This document shows positions 1 through 9,073 of a stretch of 64,000 nt of DNA, one piece after another. The stretch spans positions 26,273 to 90,272 of the forward strand of contig CAMLCH010000006.1 in the NCBI GenBank assembly GCA_946478525.1. The letters are read 5' to 3'. A program made the position numbers and the translations under genes. Below the pieces are notes generated by a model. That model saw only the letters and a list, made by a program, of their open reading frames with translations. It did no database searches and was not told the DNA's origin. Position 1 is the stretch's first letter. Each line of letters begins with the position of its first letter. The DNA comes from Snodgrassella alvi_G. Its GTDB lineage: Bacteria > Pseudomonadota > Gammaproteobacteria > Burkholderiales > Neisseriaceae.

Positions 1-1
1 A

Positions 2-787
2 TTGTTATTTGTTATGTTAAGTACTGGTGCACTGGGTTTTTACGATGACTGGAAGAAGGTTGTTAATAAAGATCCCCATGGTGTTTCAGCAAAATTTAAA
101 ATGCTGTGGCAGTCTGTAGTTGCGATTGTGGCCGGTATTGTATTGTTCTATGCCGCACATTTAAGTTCTGCGACAGCATTTATCGTGCCATTTTTCAAAG
201 AAATTGCATATCCACTGGGTGGGGTCGGATTTGTTATTCTGACATACTTCGTTATTGTCGGAACTTCCAATGCTGTTAATCTTACTGATGGTCTTGATGG
301 ATTAGCTGCCTTTCCAATGGTTTTGGTAGCGGCAGGTCTGGCTATTTTTGCTTATGTTAGCGGGCATGCTGAATTTGCACATTATTTACAATTACCACAT
401 GTACCAGGTGCTAATGAAGTGGTCATTTTCTGTGCCGCCATTTGTGGTTCTTGTCTTGGCTTTCTATGGTTTAATGCTTATCCGGCTCAGGTATTTATGG
501 GTGATGTGGGTGCTTTGGCTTTAGGTGCTGCGTTAGGTACGGTTGCAGTGATAGTGCGTCAGGAAATTGTACTGGTGATAATGGGTGGTTTATTTGTAGT
601 TGAAGCGTTATCAGTGATGTTACAGGTGGGTTCTTATAAATTAAGAAAGAAACGTATTTTCCTGATGGCACCAATACATCACCATTTTGAACAAAAAGGC
701 TGGAAAGAGACGCAAGTTGTAGTCCGTTTCTGGATAATTACTATGATTCTGGTTTTGGTGGGTTTATCTTCATTAAAAATTCGCTGA
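2..787 (+). CDS. mraY: Phospho-N-acetylmuramoyl-pentapeptide transferase MraY (5' end outside window)
   Basis: Transfers phospho-MurNAc-pentapeptide from UDP to undecaprenyl phosphate, giving lipid I at the inner face of the cytoplasmic membrane. The 261 codons present are the C-terminal part of a protein normally near 360 residues; the frame is open at the left edge, so the first codon is not a start. Visible family signatures are GFYDDW near the left edge, NLTDGLDGLA with the catalytic aspartates, FMGDVGALALGAALG, and the C-terminal MAPIHHHFE...GW..T followed by VVVRFWII. Several hydrophobic segments fit a polytopic enzyme. It opens the dcw cluster and is followed by murD after a 72-base gap holding a short tandem repeat. 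Confidence 0.96.
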   Translation: MLFVMLSTGALGFYDDWKKVVNKDPHGVSAKFKMLWQSVVAIVAGIVLFYAAHLSSATAFIVPFFKEIAYPLGGVGFVILTYFVIVGTSNAVNLTDGLDGLAAFPMVLVAAGLAIFAYVSGHAEFAHYLQLPHVPGANEVVIFCAAICGSCLGFLWFNAYPAQVFMGDVGALALGAALGTVAVIVRQEIVLVIMGGLFVVEALSVMLQVGSYKLRKKRIFLMAPIHHHFEQKGWKETQVVVRFWIITMILVLVGLSSLKIR

Positions 788-790
788 TCT

Positions 791-831
791 ATATTGATTC
801 TGGTAATTATCGATATTGATTCTGGTAATTA
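791..831. repeat. Two tandem copies of a 19-base word, period 22
   Basis: The 19-base word beginning atattgattctgg occurs at 791-809 and again, identical, at 813-831, separated by three bases. It fills most of the short gap between mraY and murD. A recent local duplication is the simplest reading; no promoter or hairpin role is evident. Confidence 0.8.
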
Positions 832-859
832 AAGTTAGAACATTTGGTAGGACTTGGTC

Positions 860-2200
860 ATGATTGACTGGCATCGTAAAAAAGTTTTGGTTTTAGGTTT
901 GGGACGAACTGGCATATCTATGCTGGAGTTTCTTACACAAGCCGGTGCAGATGTGGCCGGGTATGATGCCAAATTAATAGAGGGCACTCGACAACAGCTG
1001 AGTGAACGTTTTCAGATACCTTTCTATACAGATAATTTAAATTCGATCCCAGATTTTTTTGAGTATGACATATTAGCTTTGAGTCCAGGTATTAGTCAGC
1101 GCCAGCCGTTGATTAGCGCATTTCAGCAGGCTGGGGGCGTGGTACTGGGTGATATAGCTATTCTGGCTGATTTGTTACAGAACACTGAAAGTAAGATCAT
1201 TGCGATTACTGGTTCAAATGGTAAGACCACAACGACCAGTTTGGTTGAATACCTATGCCGGCGCAGTGGTTTGGATACAGTTTGCGCTGGAAATATTGGT
1301 ACACCGGTTTTGGAAGCTTATCTGGCACGTTCTGGTAAGCCGGCAGATGTATGGGTGCTGGAGTTATCCAGTTTTCAGTTAGAAACCACGCCATGTCTCA
1401 ATGCTACAGTGGCAGCCGTCTTAAACATATCAGAAGATCATCTGGATCGATATGATGATTTACTGGATTATGCTCACGCAAAAGATCGTATATTCTGTGG
1501 TGATACCATTCAGGTATTGAACTATGATGATGTATTTTGTCGTGCTATGGTACGGCATGGACGTGCGGTACGATGGTTTTCTTTGCAACAATCGACAGAT
1601 TTCTGGTTGAATGCCGACATATTATATAAAAATAACGAGATTCTAATTGCTCAGCAGCAATTATCTATACAGGGTAGCCACAATGCAGCCAATGTTCTGG
1701 CTGCGTTTGCTTTATGTGAAGCCATCGGTATAGCCAGTTCAGAGCTGATTCAGTATATCGGAGATTTTAAAGGGTTACCGCATCGTGTAGAAAAAGTAGC
1801 AGAAATCAGTGGTGTTACCTTTATAGATGATTCGAAAGGCACCAATGTTGGTGCGACCTGTGCCGCGCTAACTGGATTGAGTTCACCAATTGTGTTGATT
1901 GCTGGTGGACAAGGGAAGGGACAGGATTTTACCCCATTACAAAAGGCATTACAGGATAAAGCTCGAGCAGTGCTGTTGATTGGTGTTGATGCTCAGGAAA
2001 TAGGTAATGTTTTACAGGATACTGTATATCCAGTTGAATACTGCACCGATTTACCTGAAGCAACCAGACGAGCTTATGCACTGGCGCAAAGTGGCGATAT
2101 TGTATTGCTAAGCCCAGCCTGTGCCAGCTATGACATGTTTAAAGGGTATGCGCATCGCAGTGAAGTATTTATCCGTAGCGTGCGTGAGTTACAGGGTTAG
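860..2200 (+). CDS. murD: UDP-N-acetylmuramoyl-L-alanine--D-glutamate ligase MurD
   Basis: Cytoplasmic ATP-dependent Mur ligase adding D-glutamate to UDP-MurNAc-L-Ala. The 446-residue protein starts with a Rossmann-like segment (VLVLGLGRTGISMLEFL), has the ATP-binding loop ITGSNGKTTTTSLVEYL in the middle domain, the LSSFQLE segment, and the C-terminal domain motif DDSKGTN. The ATG at 860 is preferred because an AGGA motif lies about 8 bases upstream; a TTG at 854 in the same frame is less likely. The stop is three bases before ftsW, so translation is probably coupled. Confidence 0.96.
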   Translation: MIDWHRKKVLVLGLGRTGISMLEFLTQAGADVAGYDAKLIEGTRQQLSERFQIPFYTDNLNSIPDFFEYDILALSPGISQRQPLISAFQQAGGVVLGDIAILADLLQNTESKIIAITGSNGKTTTTSLVEYLCRRSGLDTVCAGNIGTPVLEAYLARSGKPADVWVLELSSFQLETTPCLNATVAAVLNISEDHLDRYDDLLDYAHAKDRIFCGDTIQVLNYDDVFCRAMVRHGRAVRWFSLQQSTDFWLNADILYKNNEILIAQQQLSIQGSHNAANVLAAFALCEAIGIASSELIQYIGDFKGLPHRVEKVAEISGVTFIDDSKGTNVGATCAALTGLSSPIVLIAGGQGKGQDFTPLQKALQDKARAVLLIGVDAQEIGNVLQDTVYPVEYCTDLPEATRRAYALAQSGDIVLLSPACASYDMFKGYAHRSEVFIRSVRELQG

Positions 2201-2203
2201 CAT

Positions 2204-3358
2204 ATGATCACAGAGTCACGTTTATTAGACCGGAAGTTATTGCGTCGTGGTGCTACCTATGATCAGTCATTGTTGTGGATGGTAGTATTAATGACGAGTT
2301 TCAGCCTGATAATGGTGTACTCGGCTTCAATTGCATACGCTTCTCACGATGGTGGCAGTAAATACTTCTATTTGATTCGTCAGGCTATCTTTCTGGGCTG
2401 TGGTGGGTTTTTGGGGCTTATTGCTGTACGTATACCCTTACGTACTTGGAAAATGTTAACGCCATTAATACTATTATTTAGTCTGGTTATGCTGGTTGTG
2501 GTACTGGGTATGGGACGTGAAATTAATGGCGCGAAACGCTGGATTAACTTAGGACTCATTAATGTTCAGCCCACCGAAATTTTCAAACTGGCCATAATTT
2601 TATATTTATCCAGTTTTTTTACGCGGCGAGCAGAAGTATTGAAAGAATTTAAGAAAGTCTGGTTTGCTGGCATTCCGGTCGGGCTTGGTTTAGGGCTGAT
2701 TATGCTGGAACCAGATTTTGGTTCGTTTGTCGTTATAACCGTTATCGCTCTCGGGCTGTTGTTTTTAGCCGGCCTGCCGTTTCGCTGGTTTATGGCGGTG
2801 GTGGGATTTGGTCTGGTAGCAATGATTATGCTGGTTCTGTTTGAACCTTATCGTTTGGCACGTGTAACTGGTTTTTTGGACCCATGGGCTGATCCATTGG
2901 GGAAAGGATATCAGTTAACACATTCTTTAATGGCAATCGGACGTGGTGGCTGGTTTGGGGTGGGATTGGGTGCCAGTTTGGAAAAACGGTTTTACCTACC
3001 TGAAGCACATACTGATTTTATACTGGCTGTTATCGGAGAAGAATTTGGCTTTATCGGTATCATGGTACTGATGTTTTGCTATATCTGGCTAATGGTCCGT
3101 GCTTTTTCAATTGGCAAACAAGCCAGAGATCTAGAATTATTTTACAGCTCTTTCGTCGCTAAAGGTATTGGTATCTGGATTGGTATTCAAAGTTTTTTTA
3201 ATATCGGTGTGAATATCGGCTTACTTCCCACTAAGGGGCTGACTTTACCATTACTATCTTATGGCGGATCGGCAATTATCGTGATTTTAATCTGTATCGC
3301 ATTACTATTACGCGTAGATTATGAAAATCGCCGAGTTATGCGAGGATTTAAAGTATGA
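2204..3358 (+). CDS. ftsW: Septal peptidoglycan glycosyltransferase FtsW (SEDS family)
   Basis: Integral membrane SEDS protein that polymerises glycan strands at the septum together with a class B penicillin-binding protein. The 384-residue product has about ten hydrophobic segments and the family motifs GREINGAKRWINLG, QPTEIFKLAIILY, EPDFGSF, GKGYQLTHSLMAIGRGG, EAHTDFILAVIGEEFG and LPTKGLTLPLLSYGGS. It begins three bases after the murD stop and overlaps murG by four bases (ATGA), so it sits inside one transcription unit. FtsW rather than RodA is supported by the neighbours. Confidence 0.96.
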   Translation: MITESRLLDRKLLRRGATYDQSLLWMVVLMTSFSLIMVYSASIAYASHDGGSKYFYLIRQAIFLGCGGFLGLIAVRIPLRTWKMLTPLILLFSLVMLVVVLGMGREINGAKRWINLGLINVQPTEIFKLAIILYLSSFFTRRAEVLKEFKKVWFAGIPVGLGLGLIMLEPDFGSFVVITVIALGLLFLAGLPFRWFMAVVGFGLVAMIMLVLFEPYRLARVTGFLDPWADPLGKGYQLTHSLMAIGRGGWFGVGLGASLEKRFYLPEAHTDFILAVIGEEFGFIGIMVLMFCYIWLMVRAFSIGKQARDLELFYSSFVAKGIGIWIGIQSFFNIGVNIGLLPTKGLTLPLLSYGGSAIIVILICIALLLRVDYENRRVMRGFKV

Positions 3359-4458
3359 CTAATGTCCAAATAGACGATAGTGAAAAAAAAATGAGTGCTA
3401 AAACCTTTATGGTTATGGCCGGTGGTACTGGCGGACATATTTTTCCGGCTTTGGCGGTTGCTCAGGCTCTGCAGCAACAAGGACATCATATTGTCTGGCT
3501 GGGTAGTGAAGGTGCAATGGAAACACGACTGGTGCCTCAATATAATATTCCATTGGAAACACTGGCGATAAAAGGTATCAGAGGCAACGGATTGAAACGA
3601 AAATTGTTGTTACCATTTACTTTAATCAAAACCATTATGACGACACGTTCGATTATTCGAAAATACCACATTGATGGAGCAATTGGCTTTGGCGGTTTTG
3701 TGACATTTCCCGGTGGTATAGCGGCAAAAATGAGTGGTTTACCTTTGGTTGTGCATGAACAAAATGCAATTGCTGGCTTGTCTAATAAGGTTTTAGCCAG
3801 ATTAGCCAATCGGGTATTGTTTGCTTTTCCTGATGTGTTTAGTAATCAGAATGGGTTAGTGGGTAATCCAGTTCGTGCGGATATTGCTAATTTATCTGAA
3901 CCGAAACAGCGATTTGCTGATAGATATGGGCCATTGAATATTTTAATTATTGGCGGTAGCTTAGGTGCAGATGCTTTAAATCAAATTGTGCCACAGGCAA
4001 TTGCTTTATTGCCGGCTGAGCAGCGTCCGAAAATTGTGCATCAGTCTGGCCGAAATAAATTGACTGTATTAGAGCAAAATTATCAGCAACTAGGCGTTGA
4101 AGCAAATTGTACAGAATTTATTACTGATATGTTGTCAGCCTATCGCGATGCAGATCTGGTGATTTGTCGTGCTGGGGCTTTGACAATAGCGGAATTGACA
4201 GCAGCTGGTGTTGGGGCTTTTTTAGTACCCTATCCACATGCGGTGGATGATCATCAAACAGCAAATGCCCAGTTTATGGTTAATAATCAGTCAGCTGTCT
4301 TATTACCACAATCTACGCTGACAGCCCAATCTCTGCATGATTTACTGATTAATTTAACCCGAGAACAATGCTTGCAGATGGCAATTAAAGCGCGCGCACT
4401 GGCTCAGCCGGATAGTGCTGATCGAGTAGCACGTGAAGTAATGGGATATTTTGAATAA
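3355..4458 (+). CDS. murG: Lipid II synthase MurG (UDP-GlcNAc transferase)
   Basis: Peripheral membrane GT-B glycosyltransferase adding GlcNAc to lipid I to make lipid II. The 367-residue protein has the glycine-rich donor loop MAGGTGGHIFPALAVA, GFGGFVTFPGG, HEQNAIAGLSNKVLA, and the C-terminal nucleotide-sugar site IIGGSLGADALN with CRAGALTIAEL. The ATG at 3355 overlaps the ftsW stop and has a GAGG about 9 bases upstream. It adds about 12 residues before the usual N-terminus; an internal ATG at 3391 is possible but has only an A-rich leader. Confidence 0.95.
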   Translation: MTNVQIDDSEKKMSAKTFMVMAGGTGGHIFPALAVAQALQQQGHHIVWLGSEGAMETRLVPQYNIPLETLAIKGIRGNGLKRKLLLPFTLIKTIMTTRSIIRKYHIDGAIGFGGFVTFPGGIAAKMSGLPLVVHEQNAIAGLSNKVLARLANRVLFAFPDVFSNQNGLVGNPVRADIANLSEPKQRFADRYGPLNILIIGGSLGADALNQIVPQAIALLPAEQRPKIVHQSGRNKLTVLEQNYQQLGVEANCTEFITDMLSAYRDADLVICRAGALTIAELTAAGVGAFLVPYPHAVDDHQTANAQFMVNNQSAVLLPQSTLTAQSLHDLLINLTREQCLQMAIKARALAQPDSADRVAREVMGYFE

Positions 4459-4530
4459 TATATAGAATTGATTAACCTGTTTAAAGATATTGCCTTAGGC
4501 AAATCAGGTCATATAGAAAAGTAATAAAGC

Positions 4531-5949
4531 ATGAAAGAAAACATGAAAGATCGCATCCGCCATATACATTTTGTCGGTATTGGTGGTACTGGGATGTGTG
4601 GTATTGCAGAAGTATTACATAACGAAGGTTATGAAATCAGTGGTTCAGATCTGGCTGATAATGCTGCTACGCAACATTTGCGATCAATTGGTGTCTGTAT
4701 ATTTACCGGACATAGTGCTGAAAATATAAAAGGGGCAGATGTTGTCGTCACTTCAACTGCCGTCAGGAAAGATAATCCGGAAGTTATAGCCGCTAGTGCA
4801 CATAAAATTCCAGTGATACCTCGCGCAATGATGTTGGCTGAGATAATGCGTTTTGGTCGCGGAATTGCCATAGCCGGCACCCATGGTAAAACCACTACTA
4901 CCAGTCTGACTGCGTCCGTATTAGCAGCGGCAGGGCTGGATCCGACTTTTGTTATTGGGGGGCGTTTAACTGCAGCTGGTAGTAATGCCAAACTCGGTAA
5001 AGGTGAATATATAGTAGCAGAAGCTGACGAATCTGATGCCTCATTCCTTTACCTGACACCTCTGTTTACAGTAGTGACTAATATTGATACAGATCATATG
5101 GATACCTATGATCATGACATAGAAAAATTACATCAGGCATTTATAGATTTTGTTCATCGCATGCCTTTTTACGGTAAAGCTTTTTTATGTATAGACAGTG
5201 AACATGTACGCCAGATTTTACCCAGAATTCAAAAACCATTTGTGACCTATGGATTGGATGATAGTGCTGATTTATATGCTACTAATATCACTACTAATGA
5301 GGCAAAAATGTGTTTTGATGTCCATACGCGCAAAAAAGGAATTAAGCCTTTTAGCGTAACAGTCAATATGCCTGGTCGTCACAACGTTTTGAATGCGTTA
5401 GCGGTCATCGGTGTAGCTCTGGAAATAGATGTGCCTGTGACGGCTATCCAGCAAGGGCTGGAAGGTTTTGCCGGAGTGGGACGGCGTTTTCAGAACTATG
5501 GTGAGATTACTTTACCTCAAGGAGGTAATGCTTTATTAATTGATGATTATGGTCATCATCCGGTAGAAATGACTGCAACTATTGAAGCAGCTCGTGGAGC
5601 CTATCCGCAGCATCGGCTGGTAGTTGCCTTCCAGCCTCATCGCTATACGCGTACACGTGATTTATTTGAGGATTTTGTGCAGGTATTGACTAAAGCTGAC
5701 TGTATCGTATTAACTGATGTATATACAGCCGGAGAAGATCCGATTGTTGCCGCAGACAGTAAAGCTTTAATGCGCGCAATCAGAGTGTTGGGCAAAACTG
5801 AACCTATATATGTAGCCAATGTCGATGAGATGGCTGCTACCTTATTAAATATATTGCAGGATGGAGATGTTTTGCTCAATATGGGCGCAGGCAGTATTAA
5901 TAAAGTACCAGCAATGTTGGTGGAAGCCTCAACTAATGAATTAAATTAA
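4531..5949 (+). CDS. murC: UDP-N-acetylmuramate--L-alanine ligase MurC
   Basis: Cytoplasmic Mur ligase that starts the stem peptide by adding L-alanine to UDP-MurNAc. The 472-residue protein has the N-terminal UDP-binding segment HFVGIGGTGMCGIAEVL, ATP loop GTHGKTTTTSL, VAEADESDASF, and DDYGHHPVE in the C-terminal half. Two nearby ATGs are possible (4531 and 4543) with no decisive ribosome binding site; I kept the longer. A 72-base gap after murG carries a small interrupted hairpin (acctg...caggt with inner ttgcc-tta-ggcaa) but no U-tract. Confidence 0.95.
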   Translation: MKENMKDRIRHIHFVGIGGTGMCGIAEVLHNEGYEISGSDLADNAATQHLRSIGVCIFTGHSAENIKGADVVVTSTAVRKDNPEVIAASAHKIPVIPRAMMLAEIMRFGRGIAIAGTHGKTTTTSLTASVLAAAGLDPTFVIGGRLTAAGSNAKLGKGEYIVAEADESDASFLYLTPLFTVVTNIDTDHMDTYDHDIEKLHQAFIDFVHRMPFYGKAFLCIDSEHVRQILPRIQKPFVTYGLDDSADLYATNITTNEAKMCFDVHTRKKGIKPFSVTVNMPGRHNVLNALAVIGVALEIDVPVTAIQQGLEGFAGVGRRFQNYGEITLPQGGNALLIDDYGHHPVEMTATIEAARGAYPQHRLVVAFQPHRYTRTRDLFEDFVQVLTKADCIVLTDVYTAGEDPIVAADSKALMRAIRVLGKTEPIYVANVDEMAATLLNILQDGDVLLNMGAGSINKVPAMLVEASTNELN

Positions 5950-6011
5950 GAGTTGCTGAACTCAACATGACTTCAGTAGCGACTGTCATTAAAACAGAAA
6001 GAATCATAACA

Positions 6012-6923
6012 ATGAATGATTTTGGTAAAGTTGCCGTATTAATGGGTGGTTTTTCCACTGAACGAGAAGTTTCACTGGCTAGTGGTGCAGCCATTTTAGC
6101 TGCGTTAAAAAATAAAGGTATCAATGCTCACGCATTTGACCCAAAAAAGAAGCCATTGTCTGATCTGGTTAATGAGAATTTTGAACGAGTTTTCAATATT
6201 TTACACGGTTCATTTGGCGAGGATGGTGTCGTACAAGGTGCATTAGAAGCCTTGGGAATTCCTTATACAGGTTGTGGAGTAGCTGCCAGTGCATTAGGTA
6301 TGGATAAATTTCGTAGTCGGCTGGTGTGGCAAGGAGTAGGTTTGCCGTGCGTACCATTTATCGTATTAAATGATGATAGTGATTTCACTGCCATTGAGGC
6401 AGAATTGGGTCTGCCATTATTTGTTAAACCAGCAGCAGAAGGCAGTAGCGTTGGGGTAATGAAAGTCAAACAGGCAGGTGAGCTGGTTGAAGCTTATCAT
6501 CAGTTAAAGCAGTTTCATGGTGAAATTCTGGCAGAACGAGCCATCAACGGCGGCGAATATACTTGTGCCATTCTCGGTGATCGTGCTTTGCCGAGCATTA
6601 AAATTATTCCGGCGACAGATTTTTATGACTATGAAGCAAAATATCAGCGTGATGATACCGTATACCTGTGCCCGGCCGATTTAACGGAAAAAGATGAACA
6701 GCATATGCGTGAATTAACATTGCGCGCTTTTCAGGCTCTGGGCGGTAGAGGCTGGGGCAGGGTAGATTTTCTGCGCGATGATAATGGTCAAATCTATATT
6801 CTGGAGGTTAACACCGTACCGGGCATGACCAGCCATAGTTTGGTTCCAAAAGCGGCGAATGAGATCGGTTTGAGTTTTGAAGATTTATGTGTTGAAATTT
6901 TAAGCCATGCGACTTTGGGATAA
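6012..6923 (+). CDS. ddl: D-alanine--D-alanine ligase Ddl
   Basis: ATP-grasp enzyme making the D-Ala-D-Ala dipeptide, the substrate of MurF. The ATG at 6012 gives 303 residues beginning MNDFGKVAVLMGGFSTEREV, which aligns with the Neisseria start as I recall it; an ATG at 5967 would add 15 unusual residues. Family motifs are ILHGSFGEDGVVQG, the ATP-grasp segment FVKPAAEGSSVGVMKV and VDFLRDDNGQIYILEVNTVP with metal-binding Glu and Asn, followed by GMTSHSLVPKAA. The 3' end overlaps ftsQ by 17 bases. Confidence 0.95.
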   Translation: MNDFGKVAVLMGGFSTEREVSLASGAAILAALKNKGINAHAFDPKKKPLSDLVNENFERVFNILHGSFGEDGVVQGALEALGIPYTGCGVAASALGMDKFRSRLVWQGVGLPCVPFIVLNDDSDFTAIEAELGLPLFVKPAAEGSSVGVMKVKQAGELVEAYHQLKQFHGEILAERAINGGEYTCAILGDRALPSIKIIPATDFYDYEAKYQRDDTVYLCPADLTEKDEQHMRELTLRAFQALGGRGWGRVDFLRDDNGQIYILEVNTVPGMTSHSLVPKAANEIGLSFEDLCVEILSHATLG

Positions 6924-7674
6924 TGCGCCGGCGTTAAAACGGTTATGTCGCTGGCTTTATTTTGGCATAATATTGTGTTTGTTGGCAGCAGCAGGAATGT
7001 GGCTTGTGCAGTCCCCTTACTTTCCTATACGTCATATTAAGGTTGCACATCCATTAAAACACGTGCAGACTGGAGAAATTGAATCGATCAGTAGACAATA
7101 TTTGTATGGCAATATTTTTAACGTTAATGTTAATGCAGCCAGAGTTGAGTTGGCAAAACTCCCTTGGGTGGCATCGGCGCAGGTGAAAAGGGTTTGGCCG
7201 GATACCGTTTTATTGGAAATCAATGAACGAGAACCTATTGCACGCTGGCATACGGGCTTACTGGTTGACACTAACGGGCAATTATTTCAGGCACAAGTGC
7301 AGGAGACCTTACCGTTATTGGTGGGGGCGGAAAGTTCGGTTCGCTTTATGACTGTGAATTTGTTAATATTTGAAAATTTACTTCGTCCTACAGATTTGCA
7401 TATTCGTGAGCTGCATTTAAGCAATCGTTCTGCATGGGATATAGTATTAAATAATGGTATTACCCTGCGTTTGGGGCGAGAAGATGTGGAAACAAGGTTG
7501 TCCCATTTTATTTGGGCATGGCCAAAAGTATTGCGTAAACAGGCCAGTGATATTGATTATGTGGATTTGCGTTATCCGGATGGTTTTGCATTACGGCATA
7601 AAAATAAAGCCGTAGAACAGCATAGAATAAATGAGCTACCACCTAATTCGGACACTAGTCAAAATCCGCTCTAA
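6907..7674 (+). CDS. ftsQ: Cell division protein FtsQ
   Basis: Bitopic inner-membrane divisome protein that links early and late division proteins through FtsB/FtsL. The 255-residue product has a short cytoplasmic N-terminus, one membrane segment at about residues 19-34 (FGIILCLLAAAGMWLV), then a POTRA region (FPIRHIKV...) and the conserved LPWVASAQVKRVWPDTVLLEINEREPIARW split over two adjacent blocks. The start lies inside the end of ddl, 17 bases before its stop, which suggests coupled translation. Confidence 0.92.
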   Translation: MRLWDNAPALKRLCRWLYFGIILCLLAAAGMWLVQSPYFPIRHIKVAHPLKHVQTGEIESISRQYLYGNIFNVNVNAARVELAKLPWVASAQVKRVWPDTVLLEINEREPIARWHTGLLVDTNGQLFQAQVQETLPLLVGAESSVRFMTVNLLIFENLLRPTDLHIRELHLSNRSAWDIVLNNGITLRLGREDVETRLSHFIWAWPKVLRKQASDIDYVDLRYPDGFALRHKNKAVEQHRINELPPNSDTSQNPL

Positions 7675-7722
7675 CTGGTAAATGAGCAAGCCAATTGATT
7701 ATTTGTTTTTAAAGTGATGACC

Positions 7723-8958
7723 ATGGTTAAAGGAAAAAAATACATCAGTGCATTGGATATCGGAACGTCAAAAGTAATTGCACTTATTGGTGAAATACAG
7801 GAAGACAACGAAATTCACATTGTTGGTTTAGGACAGGCGCCATCACGAGGCTTAAAGGCCGGGATGGTAACCAATATTGAAACCACGGCACAAGCTATCA
7901 AGCAAGCCATGGAAGAAGCACAGATGATGGCAGATGTACCACTGGGCACAGTAACAACTGGTATAGCTGGTAATCATATTCGTAGTTTTAACTCTCAAGG
8001 CGTAGTTAAAATTAAAGATGGCGAAGTTAGTCAGGCTGATATTGATCGTGCCATCGACACAGCAAAGGCAATTAATATTCCGCCTGATCATGATATTCTT
8101 CATACTGTCGTACAGGAATTCATCATTGATAATCAACCTGGTGTGCGTGAACCAATTGGCATGAGTGGGGTACGACTGGATACACGTATTCATATTATTA
8201 CCGGTGCAGTAACAGCCATGCAGAATATCCAGAAATGTGTGAATCGCTGTGGCTTAAACATTGATAAAATGATCTTACAACCTTTAGCCAGTGGGCAGGC
8301 TGTTTTGACCGATGATGAAAAAGATCTTGGGGTATGCGTGATTGATATCGGTGGCGGAACGACCGATATTGCTGTTTATACAAACGGAGCCATTCGGCAT
8401 ACTGCGGTTATTCCGGTGGCGGGTGATTTAATTACAAAGGATCTGGCACAAGCTTTGCGGACACCGCACAGTGCTGCTGAATATATTAAAATCAACCATG
8501 GAGTAGCTTTGGCTAACATGGATGGTCTTGATGATATGGTAGAAGTACCCAGTGTAGGTGATCGCAATCCACGGCAGATTTCGCGTCGTACGTTGGCTAG
8601 TGTTATCGGACCGCGGGTTGAAGAGATACTGGAGCTTACTCTTAATGAATTACGTCGATCCGGCTTTCCGGAAGAAGTACTAACTTCAGGAATCGTACTT
8701 ACCGGTGGTGCTTCATTGTTACCGGGTATGGTCGAACTGGCTGAAGATGTATTTAACCTGCCAACCCGAATTGGTGTACCTAAAGAAATGGGTGGTGTAT
8801 CTGAGCGGATCCGTAATCCTCGTTATGCAACTGCAATTGGTTTATTACAGTCTGCCAGTGAGGATGATAACAAAACGGACGGATCAGTACAGGTAAACAA
8901 TGAACCGAACCAATCTTGGTTAAGTAAATTTCAAGCATGGTTTAAAAACAATTTTTAA
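7723..8958 (+). CDS. ftsA: Cell division protein FtsA (actin-like FtsZ membrane anchor)
   Basis: Actin-fold ATPase that tethers FtsZ to the membrane and recruits later divisome proteins. From ATG 7723 the protein has 411 residues: ALDIGTSKVIALIGE (phosphate 1), IDIGGGTTDIAVY (phosphate 2), ITKDLAQALRTP, IVLTGGASLLPG (adenosine), and a C-terminal amphipathic tail with W and F residues (WLSKFQAWFKNNF) typical of the membrane-targeting sequence. ATG 7717 and GTG 7714 are alternatives, but 7723 leaves AAAG at a better spacing and matches the usual length. Confidence 0.95.
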   Translation: MVKGKKYISALDIGTSKVIALIGEIQEDNEIHIVGLGQAPSRGLKAGMVTNIETTAQAIKQAMEEAQMMADVPLGTVTTGIAGNHIRSFNSQGVVKIKDGEVSQADIDRAIDTAKAINIPPDHDILHTVVQEFIIDNQPGVREPIGMSGVRLDTRIHIITGAVTAMQNIQKCVNRCGLNIDKMILQPLASGQAVLTDDEKDLGVCVIDIGGGTTDIAVYTNGAIRHTAVIPVAGDLITKDLAQALRTPHSAAEYIKINHGVALANMDGLDDMVEVPSVGDRNPRQISRRTLASVIGPRVEEILELTLNELRRSGFPEEVLTSGIVLTGGASLLPGMVELAEDVFNLPTRIGVPKEMGGVSERIRNPRYATAIGLLQSASEDDNKTDGSVQVNNEPNQSWLSKFQAWFKNNF

Positions 8959-8987
8959 CATTAATTAGATTTAATATGACATAGGTT

Positions 8988-9017
8988 TTGCGTAAAGTAT
9001 GGAAGTGTCTATATAAT
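8988..9017 (+). promoter_or_regulatory. Putative ftsZ promoter
   Basis: A TTGCGT box at 8988-8993 is followed after 18 bases by a consensus TATAAT at 9012-9017, in the 115-base gap between ftsA and ftsZ. Transcription would start near 9024, about 50 bases before the ftsZ ATG. It would let ftsZ be expressed above the rest of the dcw operon, as is common in other bacteria. Based on sequence match only. Confidence 0.55.
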
Positions 9018-9073
9018 GATAGCTATCTATAAAACGAATAAGACTAAAGCGTGGGTTTTGTCAGGAGACATAA

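Noticed and set aside
7852..8193. Long minus-strand frame inside ftsA, and similar ones inside murC, ftsZ, parC, ftsH and accC
   Set aside because: They are antisense shadows of strongly conserved genes, with no own signals or family motifs.
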